Shown here piece by piece: positions 44,993 through 55,986 of a DNA stretch of 64,000 bases (position 1 is its first letter; every line of letters begins with the position of its first letter). The position numbers and the translations under genes are program-made. The notes beneath the pieces are model-generated. The model was not told the origin of the DNA. It saw nothing but the letters and a program-made list of their open reading frames with translations, and made no database searches. The DNA lies in contig CANJKZ010000777.1 in assembly GCA_947471745.1 (NCBI GenBank), positions 496,001-560,000 on the forward strand, given 5' to 3'. The stretch comes from Closterium sp. Naga37s-1 (lineage: Eukaryota; Streptophyta; Zygnematophyceae; Desmidiales; Closteriaceae).

Positions 44993-47900
44993 ATGGCGGC
45001 GTCGATCAACGGAATGTCGTCGTCCTCACGTCACGCTCTCAGCGCAGCTTCACGGTTCCACCACGAACTCTACCTCGCAGCCGCTCCAGCAACGGCCCTC
45101 CTTCAGCACTCCCTGGCCGCTCTTGCCACGCTTTCTCAATCCTCACCTTCTGTTCCCTCCGCCTCTGCACCGCCGTTGGGAATATCACCTGCTCATGGAG
45201 CCGCCACTGTCGCTTCAGCTGCTACAGTCGAAGGTCCGACAAGCTGTTCTCCTATCCCCTTCAGCACGCCCTCAGGCGCCAGGCGTTTTCTGTCAACCCC
45301 AGCCTCCTTCTTTCACCCTCACCTGTCCTCTCCCAGCCGACCCGCCGGTTCCTTCCCCTCGCCAGCCCTTGTCTCCCGCCACGCCCTCCGCCCACCTCCT
45401 CGTCATCTGTCCCCCACATTCGCTGCGAGCGCCGCGAATCCCGTTCTCGATCAGCCCCTCACTGCGCGTCCCTTCTTTTCCACTAGCGGTAACAGCAGCG
45501 GCGACAAAGCGGACGTCGCGTCGTCCACGCTAGCAGATGCTGCGCGAAAGGCGGCGGGCGGACCGGCGGGAGACGCGGCGGCCGCGGCGGAGTCGCTGGA
45601 TGTGGAAAACGTGCGGAAGCTGTTTCAACAGCTGTCCACGTCAGAGGTCGCGAACGCGGTCCTGAACCTCGAAATGGCGGCGCGGGAGATGGTGGTGGAC
45701 GCCAGCTCAGCGCTGCTGACGTCACCTGTGATGCGGATTCCGCTGGTGGCGGGGCCGGTGCTGTGGGGGGTGCGGAAGACGGCGCATAAGCACTTCTGCG
45801 CGGGGGAGACGCTGGAGGAGGCGGTTGCGACGCTCGACCGCATGCAGCAACTCGGGCTCAAAGGCATCCTGGACTTCAGGTACTTCACACATTAAAAATC
45901 TATACAAATGAACACATTAATGTACAGCAAGAGCTCATCGTGTGGCGAAAAAACGACCGACGGGAAACGATGCGTAAAGAGAGGAGGTGAAGCAAGCGAG
46001 AGTCTGACGAACTCATAAGAACAGCCGTAGCTTGTAAGAGCGTTCCCGCTTGCGGTTCTACTGTCCGCCTGCGAGCCTCCGAAATGCTCCGCGAAGAAAA
46101 GTAGGATTTCTGTTACGCGTATTTATTCGAGCAAAGCCCTTTATAGAAACAAGTGCAAGTACAGCTAATGCATGGGATCAGCTAGAGAGGAAACAGCTAC
46201 AGGTGTAGAGCTACAGTCAGATGCCACAGCGAAACGAGAGAATGGAGACTACTCATTGATACTCGAAGTACGTTTTCCTCTAACAATGGCAAGACGTGAG
46301 GCTTGTAGACACTTTTTTCAGGTTTTACAGCAAGTGGAGCGCTAGCAATGCCGAGCAAAGCTTGTTAAAGCTGAGCTATTCTACTTATCGGATTTCACAG
46401 CATCGTGAACAGAAATTGCCAGGGCAGCAGATCGCTGACCTCAATAGCGGTGCCTGGACAGCCGTACGAATTCGTGTACTCCCGGCTGTTCGTGTATCGT
46501 GTACTGGGGGGGGAGCGTGGCATACGTAGCGAGCTCTCCTTAGGATGTCGAATCTACTTAGTGCGCGTTTTACACTTCATGTCCCCCCGATTCTCCGCGT
46601 CTCCCCTTCTATCCGCGCCCCCTCTTCCTCGCCGCTGCTTCCGCGCTTCGCTCCTGCACTGCCGCTTGCAGCATCAGCCGTTCCGCCAGCACACTCGACG
46701 CGTGCGCGCCCGCGCTCGCGACGTTCGCTGTCGCCGTGGCCGTCACGGCCACCACCGTCGCGCTGGTCGTCGCCGCGATGGCGCGCGCAGCTGCGCGGAA
46801 ATTCGCCTTGCTCGGCGACTCCGCGGCGTCCCCGCTGGTCCACGCGATGGCGGCAATTGCGCCGAGAGCGGCGATCACGGCGACGCAAGCCGTGCAGGAA
46901 GCGTAGGACGCGGTGAGCGATGACACGGCGGCCCATGACGATGCCACCTCGGCCTCCTCTTTCAGTCGACGCGGGTGTTCGTCCAAACGTGATTCGTGAT
47001 CCGCCACCCCGTTGGCGTTCGGGTTGGCGTTGTTGACGTTCCCATTAGCGTTGGCATTGGCGTTGCCGCTGGGGTTGGCGTTGGCGCTTGAGTCTCCGTT
47101 TACATTGGCACTCGCGTTTCCGTTGGCGCTCGCAACCGCGGGCGTAGCCGAATTCGATGAGAGAGCTGCGGGATTCGCTCCTTGAATGCCTCCAGGTCCT
47201 GCGGGACCTATAAATAGGACGGATTCAGCGGAGGTGCCGTCGTGGGTCAAGCCGCCAGTACGGCGCGCTGTGACCCGAGCTCCGCCACTGGCGGTAGGTC
47301 CCGATAATCCCGAGGTGCCGTCCATCCACGCGGCGTGATAAGCAAGATTATGCATAAGCTGTCGATGAGGGCTTCGAGGGACGCAGGAATTGTGAGAGCG
47401 AGTAGTTGCGTCTAATTGATTTGGGGGAGAAGAGTGGCTGTGAGTCTCGATTTGTACGAGGGAGGGAGGGAAGTGAGTGCTTCAGATTCTGATGGGGAAG
47501 GGTGCGGAACGGGCTTGGGGTGGTGGGTGGTGTGAGCGACGCGAATTTCAGAGGTCATTGAAAATCCCGAATTTCGGTCCACGCGGCTCGCGAAAGTGCC
47601 GGTTGGTATTCTGAACAAGGTTGGAAAGGTGCTGCACCAAACTTATAACCTTTATATGTTAGGTTCATAACACTGATATTTCTAGTTCAACAAATTTGAA
47701 GTTACACAAATCTGTCATTCATATATGATTCGTAATCACGAGAAAATGCTTCATCATTTACGCCTTTTCCAACTTAACCCCCTTCCCTCCCATCTTCTTT
47801 CACCTCTACAACATAGTGTGGAGGACGCGTTAGATGATGAAACATGCGATCGAAACATGGAAGGGTTTCTGCGCACCATCAGAATGGCGTCGCAGCTGTC

Positions 47901-49553
47901 ACCACCCATGGTAAGAGTTTCTTTCCGGTGATGCAAAAGAAGGCTCTTGAGGAAAAATTGCAAAATAAACTAGAGATTGTGCAGACTAGAAATAGGTTAC
48001 CCACCCAATGAAGTAACAGAAAACTTCTACTCCCATTGGGCTCGGTATATCTATTATTTCTGTTGTCCATTCCTAACCCATTTGCATTTTACACATCCAT
48101 CCATAGCCGGATCTCCTTTATAGCCCCCCTTCAAGTTCCCCTTCCCATTTAACCACGAGCCTTCTATACTCCATGCCCTGTTATGCATCCCAATCACTCC
48201 ATGCAGGTGAGCTTCGCCTGTGTCAAGATCACGGCCCTCTGCCCACTCCCGGTGCTTGAACGAGTCAGCGAACTCCTGCAATGGGACCACAAGCTCTCCT
48301 CTTCCTCCCCCTCCTCCTCGTCTACCTCTGTCCCCATGCCATGGCGCCGCCCATCCCTCCCGATTCTCGCTCCTGAATCTCCCACCTACTTCACCCCCTC
48401 CTCCGCACCCTCCCCTCTCACCGCCAGTGAGGAAGCTGCCATCACATCAGCTCACGATAGACTAAGGAAGATCTGTGACGCGTGTGCTGAGGGCCGTTTA
48501 CCCCTTCTGATAGACGCGGAGTATCAGTCGGTGGAACCGGCGATTGATTACCTAGCGTATGCGTTAATGATGGAGTATAACAAGACGGGTGTGACTGTAA
48601 CAGGAGGTGGGAAGGAGGGGGGTAAGACCGATGCAGAGTTGCCGTTGGTGTATTCCACAGTGCAGTGTTACCTTCGGGATGCAAACCCGAGGCTGGCTGC
48701 TAGCTTCGGCGCGGCGCAGGAGGCTGGAGTTGGGTTCGGGGTGAAGCTAGTTCGGGGAGCGTATCTGGTCCGGGAATCTGCCGAAGCGAAGAAGCGTGGA
48801 GCGGTGTCACCGGTGCATGAGAGCATTGAGAACACACACAAGTGCTACGATGCGTGTGCGGGGATGATGATTGATGCTGCTGGCGCGGCTGCTAAGAGGG
48901 AGTCTAAGGGGGAGAAAGGGCCTGCTGCTGGAGTGGTGCTGGCAACCCACAACTATGGATCAGGTACCTAGTGTGATCTCTCATTGACAGCATCCTCTTG
49001 ATGCTCCTCTCTTGCTTCTTTTGTCGCACTTTCCTGACGCTACCCATCATTCCTCTTATCACACTCGTTCCATAATTCTCTGTGTTCTTCTTAACTTGCA
49101 TTCCCACCCACCCTTCGATCCCGACAGGCCGGGTGGCAGTGGTGCGAGCTGGCGACGTGGGATTGGCTCGCACGGATCCTCGGTTGCACTTTGCGCAGCT
49201 CAAGGGGATGGCGGACGGGCTCTCCTTGGGGCTCGGATTTGCTGGTTTTAACGCGTCCAAGTATCTTCCATATGGTCCTGTGCGAGATGTCATGCCTTAC
49301 CTGCTGCGGCGAGCGCATGAGAACAGAGGCGTGCTGGGGAACACTCGCGACGAACGACAATGGCTCAGGTACGGTTATTTTATGGTAGACCACTTGCCAT
49401 ATGCGCACGAGATGTGTCTATCTGTTTTCAGCGCTCTCTCGGCTATCCACTTGCCAGATTCACGCGAAACGAGAGCTAGCTAAACGTTGCAGTGGTGTCG
49501 ATGTTTGCAGGGCCGAGCTTCTGCGCCGGATTCGTTCAATATTCGGAGCTTAG
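44993..49553 (+). CDS. ProDH: Proline dehydrogenase, mitochondrial
   Basis: Five exons: 44993-45879, 47817-47910, 48207-48963, 49128-49368 and 49511-49553 (TAG), 2022 nt, 673 residues. This FAD enzyme oxidises proline to pyrroline-5-carboxylate at the inner mitochondrial membrane, first step of proline breakdown. Marks: GILDFSVEDALDDE across exons 1-2 (plant ProDH has LDYGVEDA), LIDAEYQSVEPAIDYL, KLVRGAYLVRE, LATHNYGSG, FAQLKGMADGLSLGL and KYLPYGPVRDVMPYLLRRA with HENRGVLGN. The first 170 residues are Ser/Ala/Pro-rich with few acids, fitting a mitochondrial presequence plus spacer; total length exceeds the usual 500. Exon 3 has a Ser-rich insertion (about 48295-48430). Intron 1 is 1.9 kb and holds an antisense open frame. 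Confidence 0.95.
46609..47355 (-). CDS. Hypothetical membrane protein nested antisense in ProDH intron 1
   Basis: An uninterrupted 248-codon frame on the opposite strand. Layout: polar N-terminus; Asn/Ala/Gly repeat (about residues 75-118, ANANGNVNNANPNANG style, from a GTTGGCGTTG-type DNA repeat); a charged linker (HESRLDEHPRRLKEEAE); a hydrophobic segment around CTACVAVIAALGAIAAIAW; a second Ala/Thr/Val-rich segment (SATVVAVTATATANVASAG); a basic tail RKRGRG. The switch between disordered, charged and two membrane-like parts looks like protein rather than noise, but high G+C also favours long frames. I recognise no family. It would be an independent gene within an intron. Confidence 0.45.
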   Translation of the reverse strand: MHNLAYHAAWMDGTSGLSGPTASGGARVTARRTGGLTHDGTSAESVLFIGPAGPGGIQGANPAALSSNSATPAVASANGNASANVNGDSSANANPSGNANANANGNVNNANPNANGVADHESRLDEHPRRLKEEAEVASSWAAVSSLTASYASCTACVAVIAALGAIAAIAWTSGDAAESPSKANFRAAARAIAATTSATVVAVTATATANVASAGAHASSVLAERLMLQAAVQERSAEAAARKRGRG

Positions 49554-51673
49554 GGTAACTCGATAATCTATTCGTGATGTTCCTCTATTGCTCCACTCCG
49601 GGGCCCAAGGAATGCATAATGGTAAACCGTGGGAAGCACAACATCAGTCGCAAGGCGGACTTTGGTTGAGCAAGGACAACATGAAAGTGGCAATATTGGA
49701 ATATCCCTGGTTTCAATGTGTGCTGGCTGATGATTGAGCCTAGTTGCACTGACAGGAAGTCATTCTCCATATTGAGTGTGCTAGAAGATGGAATTGTGTG
49801 ATGTAGGTGACGAATGAAGTTGCAATATATGGCAAATGAGCAAATATCAGTAACGCAGCGTGCTTTAAAATGAAGAGTGATTGCTATGCCATCAGACTCT
49901 GCTTGACTGGAAAAATCATCCCCGTCCCACCAGCGACAACGGCATTCGTGGAAATATCATAAATGCACGATTTAAAGGACACATCCAGAATTACCGTGTC
50001 GGCCCCAAAACTGTCACCACTTTCGTGTGATTGGTCGAGGGTTTTGAGTGGGTTTTTGTCGAGATTGGTTCTAGATTTCCCCACCGAACCTGTCTCTGGG
50101 GTTTCCCGAACCTACAATTTTTTCGTTGACTTCGTTGTGTAATTCGGGGTTTGGCCTTTAACCGCATCAGCATCCATGAACAGCTCTTGACGAGCCATCC
50201 ACTCCCCCCTCCTCTCGCACCCCCGGCACATGGGAGGACTGTACACAGGATGCTCAGCGACTGCACGCGAATTTGGTCTGCCCAAGCTCGACAGCCTGCC
50301 CAATTGCAAGTAGCACCAGCCAGTTGCACGCACGATACAAGCCCCAATTTTTATCGCAGCCGTTGAACAAACAGCTTATCACGCTGGCATCCGTCCGTTC
50401 GTGAGATATTTTGAAGAAGCTGGTTACAATTCTTCACCTGCCCACTACAGTCCCGATTTTGCCCGTGGCGAATGTTGGCGAGGAAGCGAAATAGGGTTGC
50501 TCACTAAACACCCAAATGACGGGAAAAGTTGTGGGAGTCAAACGCGCTTCCTGTGTAGCACCACGATTCTTCTAAGCCACGGAGTCAATGACCTGTCAAA
50601 GGGTTCAAGCCCCAGTTTGTGAGCCGCTAATTATTCCGACACGTATGTAGACAAGCACGCGCACACGCCCGTTGTTCCCTTCCGTCAGTCGACAAGCCAC
50701 GATACACGAGAATATAACTCATTGCACCGTTTTGCGCAGTAAGACCCACTTCTTTCGTCACTAATTCGCTCAATATGGGGCAATGCTGCCCGCGGGCAAA
50801 CAACCACTATTTCATCTTGTGGCTGGCGTTCACCGGGAAATCTCCCAAATATATGACTAGAAAAGAACGCGAGCCGACCAATCACCTGCATTCCACGGCG
50901 GCTAGGTCTGAGCTGGTTGGTCCTAGTCGATTTTGTTTTGTTCGATTGGAACGAATCCGAACGGACAAATTTAGATGCATGAATTCTGTATAGATGATGC
51001 TTGTTGTCAGACCTGTCTCAAACTGTGCGGGCAATAACTACAGCTGTCGTTGAGTGTATCGGGATTGTGTTTGATTGAATGGCACACGAGAATACATTGC
51101 CTCGAGCAAAACATTCGCGCAAAATATAAAGGTTGCATTACTTTTGGTCGTTACGATTATTTATACCAGTTACAGAGAAGGAAAGTCACGAATCCCGCAC
51201 TAAGGTGTAACAACCACCACAGCACGACGAGTCGTTGAAGGAGGGGGGTCGTGAAGGTTGACCCAGACCGGGGTGAACGGTGCCAGTTCACATTTTGCCC
51301 ATTTCATTATGACCACACGAAACGCTATTGGCTATGGGTACGGTCGCGCGCAATTTCAGCCCTTGCAATCGCATCGCGTCGCGCGATGGAATCCTTCTTC
51401 GAACCCAACCCAATTCCATCCAACAAGCAGCTGCAGCAGCTAGGAAATGCAAGGCAATGCAACCAAGCATTTAGTGGCAACAGTATCAACAGGAGGAGCA
51501 GCAACCAAGCATTTAGTGGCAGTTAGCAGAAAGGATGCTGAACCCCTCTCAAGTGTGTCGTCTCGTCACCTCCTCTAAATGCCACTGCCCATAGCTTCAT
51601 AACTTTACGACAGGCATAATAAACGTTTATTCTCGTCGCCATTCTGTACCAATTTGATTTACCGTCAGCGTCA
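49554..51673. other. Intergenic between ProDH and the three-gene family
   Basis: About 2.1 kb of balanced composition. The last part (from about 51400) is the start of a block also found upstream of the second paralogue (shared AACAAGCAGC, GGAAATGCAA and GCAATGCAACC). No gene or RNA recognised in 49554-51400. Confidence 0.5.
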
Positions 51674-52807
51674 ATGGCGCTTGTGAGTTCAAAAGTTCCG
51701 CACGACGACACTATTCGCCGCGCACCCGTCCATTGCAGCGCGGAGAGGGGGGAGTACACCTCCGCGTTCCTCCATTCCCCGGAACGGCCGAATTTTCATC
51801 ATGCAGTTCCGAAATTTGCGCTGCTCAGTCCCCGCCGACAACTTGAACGCGTCCAAGGCGTCGCACCGCTGTCGTCCAACTCCAAGGAGTCATACGGTGC
51901 GATCGCCGACTCGGAGTCTGAAGCACGCTTCCGTCGTGAGTGTGTAGAATACTGCTTCGACTCTAGCGCCAGCCGTCGCGGGGAGAAAGAATTGACGATG
52001 ATACAAAAAGAGAATCGTAGGAGCGCTGCTGCGGCTCGCGTGACGGAAGCGACACAACGCGCCGCGGAGATTGAGCCCGACAATCCGGCGATGATCGCAA
52101 CCGAGGAAGCCAGCGCGTATATACCCATTTACCCCCCAGCGCGGCGCGGATCTCGCAGTACCGTGCGGCACGGATCTCGTAGTAGCGTGCGGCACGACTC
52201 GTCGGAAGATCAGCGGCAGAATCTAGCCGGTGCTCATGAATCCGCGTCGGGAGTCCATGGCGGCGGCTCGGAGACTATAAGCGAGCGCGAGCGGCTCTTT
52301 TTGCAGCAGCTTCATCGTAACTCGCTGGAGTCGCGGCAGCGGATCCTAACGAACGTCGCCGACGTGTGGATTGCGCATCAGGAGTCGGACACGTGGCTCG
52401 GACAGCTTGAGCAGCTCGCTACAGCGCAGCAAAAAATCGACAAAACTGTCGACAGCGGCAGCGGCCAGCCGCAGCATGTCACGTGGCGGACCGGAGGACT
52501 GTACAGGTTTGGCAGCGGAACCTTCCGCAAGGCGCACGCCATGATGGCGGAGAAGCCCGAGCCACAGGCGCACCAGGCGCGGGGAGAGCGCAAGCTCAAG
52601 CGGAGCGGGGAGAGCCCCAGGAGCACGCCTCTCGTAAACTTCCCGCAGCAGCGACACCAGCAACAGCAGCCGCCGCTGGTGGTGGAAGAACCTAGCATAT
52701 CAGCTCGCGCGGCACCCCCAGCGCGAGGGTTTTCGCGCGTCAGGAGCGCGTCTGACGGCACCAGCAGCAGCTCTAGCGGCAGCGACATGGGGGGCGGAGT
52801 CGGTTGA
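51674..52807 (+). CDS. Unrecognised family, paralogue 1 (probable C-terminal truncation)
   Basis: Intronless frame of 377 residues starting MALVSS, as in paralogue 2. The conserved block (about residues 200-250) reads SERERLFLQQLHRNSLESR, then VADVWIAHQESDTWLGQLEQL, predicted helical; after it come WRTGGLYRFGSGTFRKAH and a basic/Ser-rich tail. The frame stops at TGA 52805-52807, yet the DNA continues in the same frame to 52984 with codons matching the C-terminus of paralogue 2 (SRASWLFGSTTRSAQERST). So this copy either lost its last 58 residues or is read through. Probable single-base change; sequencing error is possible. No known domain recognised. Confidence 0.75.
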   Translation: MALVSSKVPHDDTIRRAPVHCSAERGEYTSAFLHSPERPNFHHAVPKFALLSPRRQLERVQGVAPLSSNSKESYGAIADSESEARFRRECVEYCFDSSASRRGEKELTMIQKENRRSAAAARVTEATQRAAEIEPDNPAMIATEEASAYIPIYPPARRGSRSTVRHGSRSSVRHDSSEDQRQNLAGAHESASGVHGGGSETISERERLFLQQLHRNSLESRQRILTNVADVWIAHQESDTWLGQLEQLATAQQKIDKTVDSGSGQPQHVTWRTGGLYRFGSGTFRKAHAMMAEKPEPQAHQARGERKLKRSGESPRSTPLVNFPQQRHQQQQPPLVVEEPSISARAAPPARGFSRVRSASDGTSSSSSGSDMGGGVG

Positions 52808-52984
52808 ATCTTCTTTCCCTTTTCCGGAGGGTTTTCGCGCACTAGCACCACTTCCTCACGAGGCGGCGGCGGGACCATCGTTGTTCCCCATCCGCCGTCG
52901 CGCGCGTCTTGGTTATTCGGCTCCACTACTCGTTCCGCGCAGGAGCGCAGCACTCGCAGGCTTGCTGCAGACGGCTCTACGTGA
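52808..52984 (+). pseudogene. In-frame C-terminal extension beyond the stop of paralogue 1
   Basis: 58 sense codons and a second TGA (52982-52984). The encoded text GGGTIVVPHPPSRASWLFG corresponds residue for residue to paralogue 2 (GGGTIVVPRSPSRASWLFG). Conservation past the stop shows the ancestral gene was longer. Confidence 0.85.
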
Positions 52985-54068
52985 GCCTGTGCTTGACAAT
53001 AACGCAGTCATGTTTGCCCGGTTATTCGAGGAGGATATGTCACCACACTAGTTGATGCTTGAAACGAACTTGCATGCCGTAACTATCTATGTCGTTTTTT
53101 TTGGGCCAACACGCACTGAAACACTGGAGTGTAATACCCTGATTCATTATAGATTGCCATGCCATGCCATGTTCTTGGACAGAAGCATTATTGCCGTTTT
53201 ACCGATGGAGTGTGTACACTAGGTCCTGGGTCATGTAGACTGGGAGGTTAAACACTGGCGTTTGGAGAACGAGGGGGCGAGTTGTTATGTTATGATGGAT
53301 AATACAAAGCCATGGATTTGATGTCAAGGGGCGAGTTGATTGATGATTAACCAATATAGCCGTCTGCATTATCAATCTATGAACTTTGGTTCCTCTCACA
53401 CACGCATGGAAGGACACGCTATTCATAGTGAAGCGGATATTCAGTGGTTACAGTGAGGTGTATCACATGAAGTGAAAGCGCTCTTGATGAGTGACTTCCA
53501 GCGCATGCAACTACAGTGACTTACAGTGCACCACGACTTTTTTTAGCCAGACTCAAAGTCCAGTCAGAGAGGTGGAGCCGCAGATGAGGCCTGTGTAATT
53601 ATTCCGAGTCGCAAACAGTGAGCATGCTTGTAGCCCACTCGCCCAGCTGTTCCCATTCCCCTCTAAACTGATGATCTGTAATCAGCATATATAAGCGCGA
53701 CCCAAATGGTTGCGCATGGGTATGCATTACGGTTCATTGCGAGGAGAGGAACACGAATCAGACACAAGGTACAACTACCACACCAAGGGGTGGAAAACGA
53801 GCGGGGAACGACAAGGTCACCACCATCAGACCAATTTTCCTGACCGCACAGAAGCAATCCAGGATTGCCTATGGGTAGCGAAGGATTGCAGCACTGCCAT
53901 GACATCGTCGTGCGTACGAATCACTCTCCCAACCAACCGATTCCGTTCAACAAGAGCAGCAGCAGCCGCAGGGAAATGCAATGCAATGCAACCAGAGCAG
54001 CAACATGCACCGTGCACCAGGCAGCAGCAGCGGAAGTCACCAAACGGTCTAGAGCGTGTTACGTACCC

Positions 54069-54541
54069 CTCTTTTTGGGGGCTGGTCGGGTTGCCTCAAA
54101 CGGTCGGGCTGGGTAGACCACTAGGGTTACCTGATTACCAGCATCTGTGCAGTCTACAGTATTGTACGTGCGTACCAGAGCTTCACATACCTGGTCGAGG
54201 CAACCAGGTGGTCAATGCGACCGGTTGGTCGCGCCCACGCACAATCGAGTCGAGGCAACCAGCCACGAACGTACCAACATGCAGCGCAACCAGTGATACA
54301 GTAAACACCAAGGGCAGGTCACACAATCAAATATCGATGCGATTGGTGGAAGAAAACAAATATCAAGAATTGAATGCAGTTCATTGGTGTAAAACTGTTG
54401 GGTCTGCCCAAAAGCTTATTCGCGTGGTTGGGTCCCGAAAACAAGTGAGTGTTACAAACGCAGGTTGCCTGCTGGGACCCAACCGCCCACTGGTCGACCC
54501 GACCAGTCAGGTCGGGTCGACTTTTACAGGCAACCGGGCCC
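54069..54541. mobile_element. Possible MITE-like insertion upstream of paralogue 2
   Basis: The ends are roughly inverted: GGTCGGGTTGCCTCAAACGG at the left, and the right end read in reverse gives GGCCCGGTTGCCTGTAAAAG. The homologous upstream region of paralogue 1 lacks about 500 nt at the same place (both resume with CACCTCCTYTARATGCCACT), supporting an insertion. No transposase and no clear target-site duplication. Confidence 0.4.
54493..54521. other. Perfect 11-bp hairpin inside the MITE-like segment
   Basis: GTCGACCCGAC, loop CAGTCAG, GTCGGGTCGAC. Strong sub-terminal hairpin, as some non-autonomous elements carry. Confidence 0.8.
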
Positions 54542-54729
54542 TGCCACCAAATTAAGGGCTACTGCCGCAGTGGCAGTCACAACTGTGTACACCTCCTTTA
54601 GATGCCACTACTGCGATACCTCAAGTTATGAATAATTGAGAACTACGCATTCAGAACTGCGCATTCAGAAGTACGTATTCAGAACTTCGTATTTCAGCTC
54701 CATTACCCCTTTCTTTCAAACTCCCCGCA

Positions 54730-55986
54730 ATGGCGCTCGTGAGTTCAGGATCACGCAACGACGCCATCCGCGGCGGACCAGATCCATGCAGCGCGAGGAG
54801 GGGGGAGCATATCTCCGCGTTTCCCCCATCCGAAGGACAACACGACAGTCATCACGCAGTTCCGCGCCTTGCGCTAATCAGCCCCCACCAACAACGCCTC
54901 CTACCGCCATCGCCCGGCCCGTACGCCTGTGCGATCGCCGAGTCTGGACAAAAGCTCCGTTGCAACGGTCTAGAGCACTGCCCTGAGTCTAGCGCTAGCC
55001 GACGCGGGGAGAAAGAATCAACCATGATGACAGCAGAGAAGCCTAGTAACTCTTCAGCTTGCGTGTCCGCTTCCGAAGCGGAAGCGACACAACGCGGCCC
55101 CGCGGAGATTGAGCCCGACACCCCCGAAATTTCACCTGCGGAAGCCAGAGCGTCAACCGTTAGATCGGAGGAAACGCACGACCATCGTAGCGCGCGACGC
55201 GAAGAATCGTCGGAAGATCGCCGGCAAAATCTAGCCGGCACTGACGAAACCGCATCGAGGGACCATGATGGCTGCAGTTCGGAGACTATAAGCGAGCGCG
55301 AGCGGCTGTTTCTGCAGCAACTTCATCGTAGCTCGCTGGAGTCGCGGCAGCGGATCTATACGAACGCCGCCGACGTTTGGATTTCGCATCTGGAGTCGGA
55401 CACGTGGCTCGGACAGCTTGAAAAACTCGCTTCTGCGCAGCAAAAAAACGACAAACCTGCCGCTGTAACGAGTACTAGTGGCAACATTCCGCAGCAGCAT
55501 GCCACGTGGCGGACCGGGGGACTGTACAGGTTCGGCAGCGGAACCTTTCGCAAGGCGCACGCGGTGGCGGAAAAGCATGAGCAGGCGCACCAACCGCGAG
55601 GAGAGCGCAGGCTCAAGCGGAGCGGGGAAAGCAGCAAGAGCACGCAGCGCGAGTGTTTTCCGCAGCAGACGCCGTCGCCGCTAGTAGCGGTGGAAGAACC
55701 TAGGGGTGTGGCTTCTGCAGCTCCAACAGTGCGGAGGTTTTCGCTCGCCAGAAGCGCTTCTGGCGGCACCAGCAGCAGCAGCAGTGACACTGGGGGCGGA
55801 AGCGGAGGGTTTTTCAATCCCCGCACCGGAGGGTTTTCGCGCAGCAGCACCGCTTTCTCAGGGAGCGGTGGTGGTACTATCGTCGTTCCCCGTTCGCCGT
55901 CGCGCGCATCTTGGTTATTCGGCTCCACTACTCGTTCCGCGCAGGAGCGCAGCACCAGCAGGCTCTCCGCAGACGGCTCTGCGTGA
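54730..55986 (+). CDS. Unrecognised family, paralogue 2
   Basis: Intronless, 418 residues, the complete form of the family. N-terminus MALVSSGSRNDAIRG; then disordered, Ser/Glu-rich; a shared SSASRRGEKE block near 97; conserved helical block about 187-236 (SERERLFLQQLHRSSLESR ... WISHLESDTWLGQLEKL); WRTGGLYRFGSGTFRKAH; a basic stretch (RGERRLKRSGES); Ser/Gly-rich tail; C-terminal ASWLFGSTTRSAQERSTSRL. The even conservation of two blocks separated by drifting linkers indicates a functional protein family. No signal peptide or membrane segment. Basic patches suggest a nuclear or nucleic-acid-near role, but nothing proves it. The start 54730 is supported by the same ATGGCGCTYGTGAGTTCA in paralogue 1. 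Confidence 0.82.
   Translation: MALVSSGSRNDAIRGGPDPCSARRGEHISAFPPSEGQHDSHHAVPRLALISPHQQRLLPPSPGPYACAIAESGQKLRCNGLEHCPESSASRRGEKESTMMTAEKPSNSSACVSASEAEATQRGPAEIEPDTPEISPAEARASTVRSEETHDHRSARREESSEDRRQNLAGTDETASRDHDGCSSETISERERLFLQQLHRSSLESRQRIYTNAADVWISHLESDTWLGQLEKLASAQQKNDKPAAVTSTSGNIPQQHATWRTGGLYRFGSGTFRKAHAVAEKHEQAHQPRGERRLKRSGESSKSTQRECFPQQTPSPLVAVEEPRGVASAAPTVRRFSLARSASGGTSSSSSDTGGGSGGFFNPRTGGFSRSSTAFSGSGGGTIVVPRSPSRASWLFGSTTRSAQERSTSRLSADGSA

Larger units (their letters stand above)
52985..54729. other. Intergenic between paralogues 1 and 2
   Basis: 53000-53900 shows nothing I recognise. 53935-54000 matches the upstream block of paralogue 1. 54069-54541 looks like an inserted element. 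54640-54690 has three to four 13-nt units (ATTCAGAACTRCG type) just before the ATG of paralogue 2. Confidence 0.6.

Noticed and set aside
50550..50625. tRNA-like B-box text (GGGTTCAAGCCCC)
   Set aside because: No matching acceptor stem, D-arm or anticodon stem could be folded around it.
53710..54555. 281-codon frame upstream of paralogue 2
   Set aside because: It crosses the block shared with paralogue 1, where that frame is not kept, and the MITE-like insertion; no domain.
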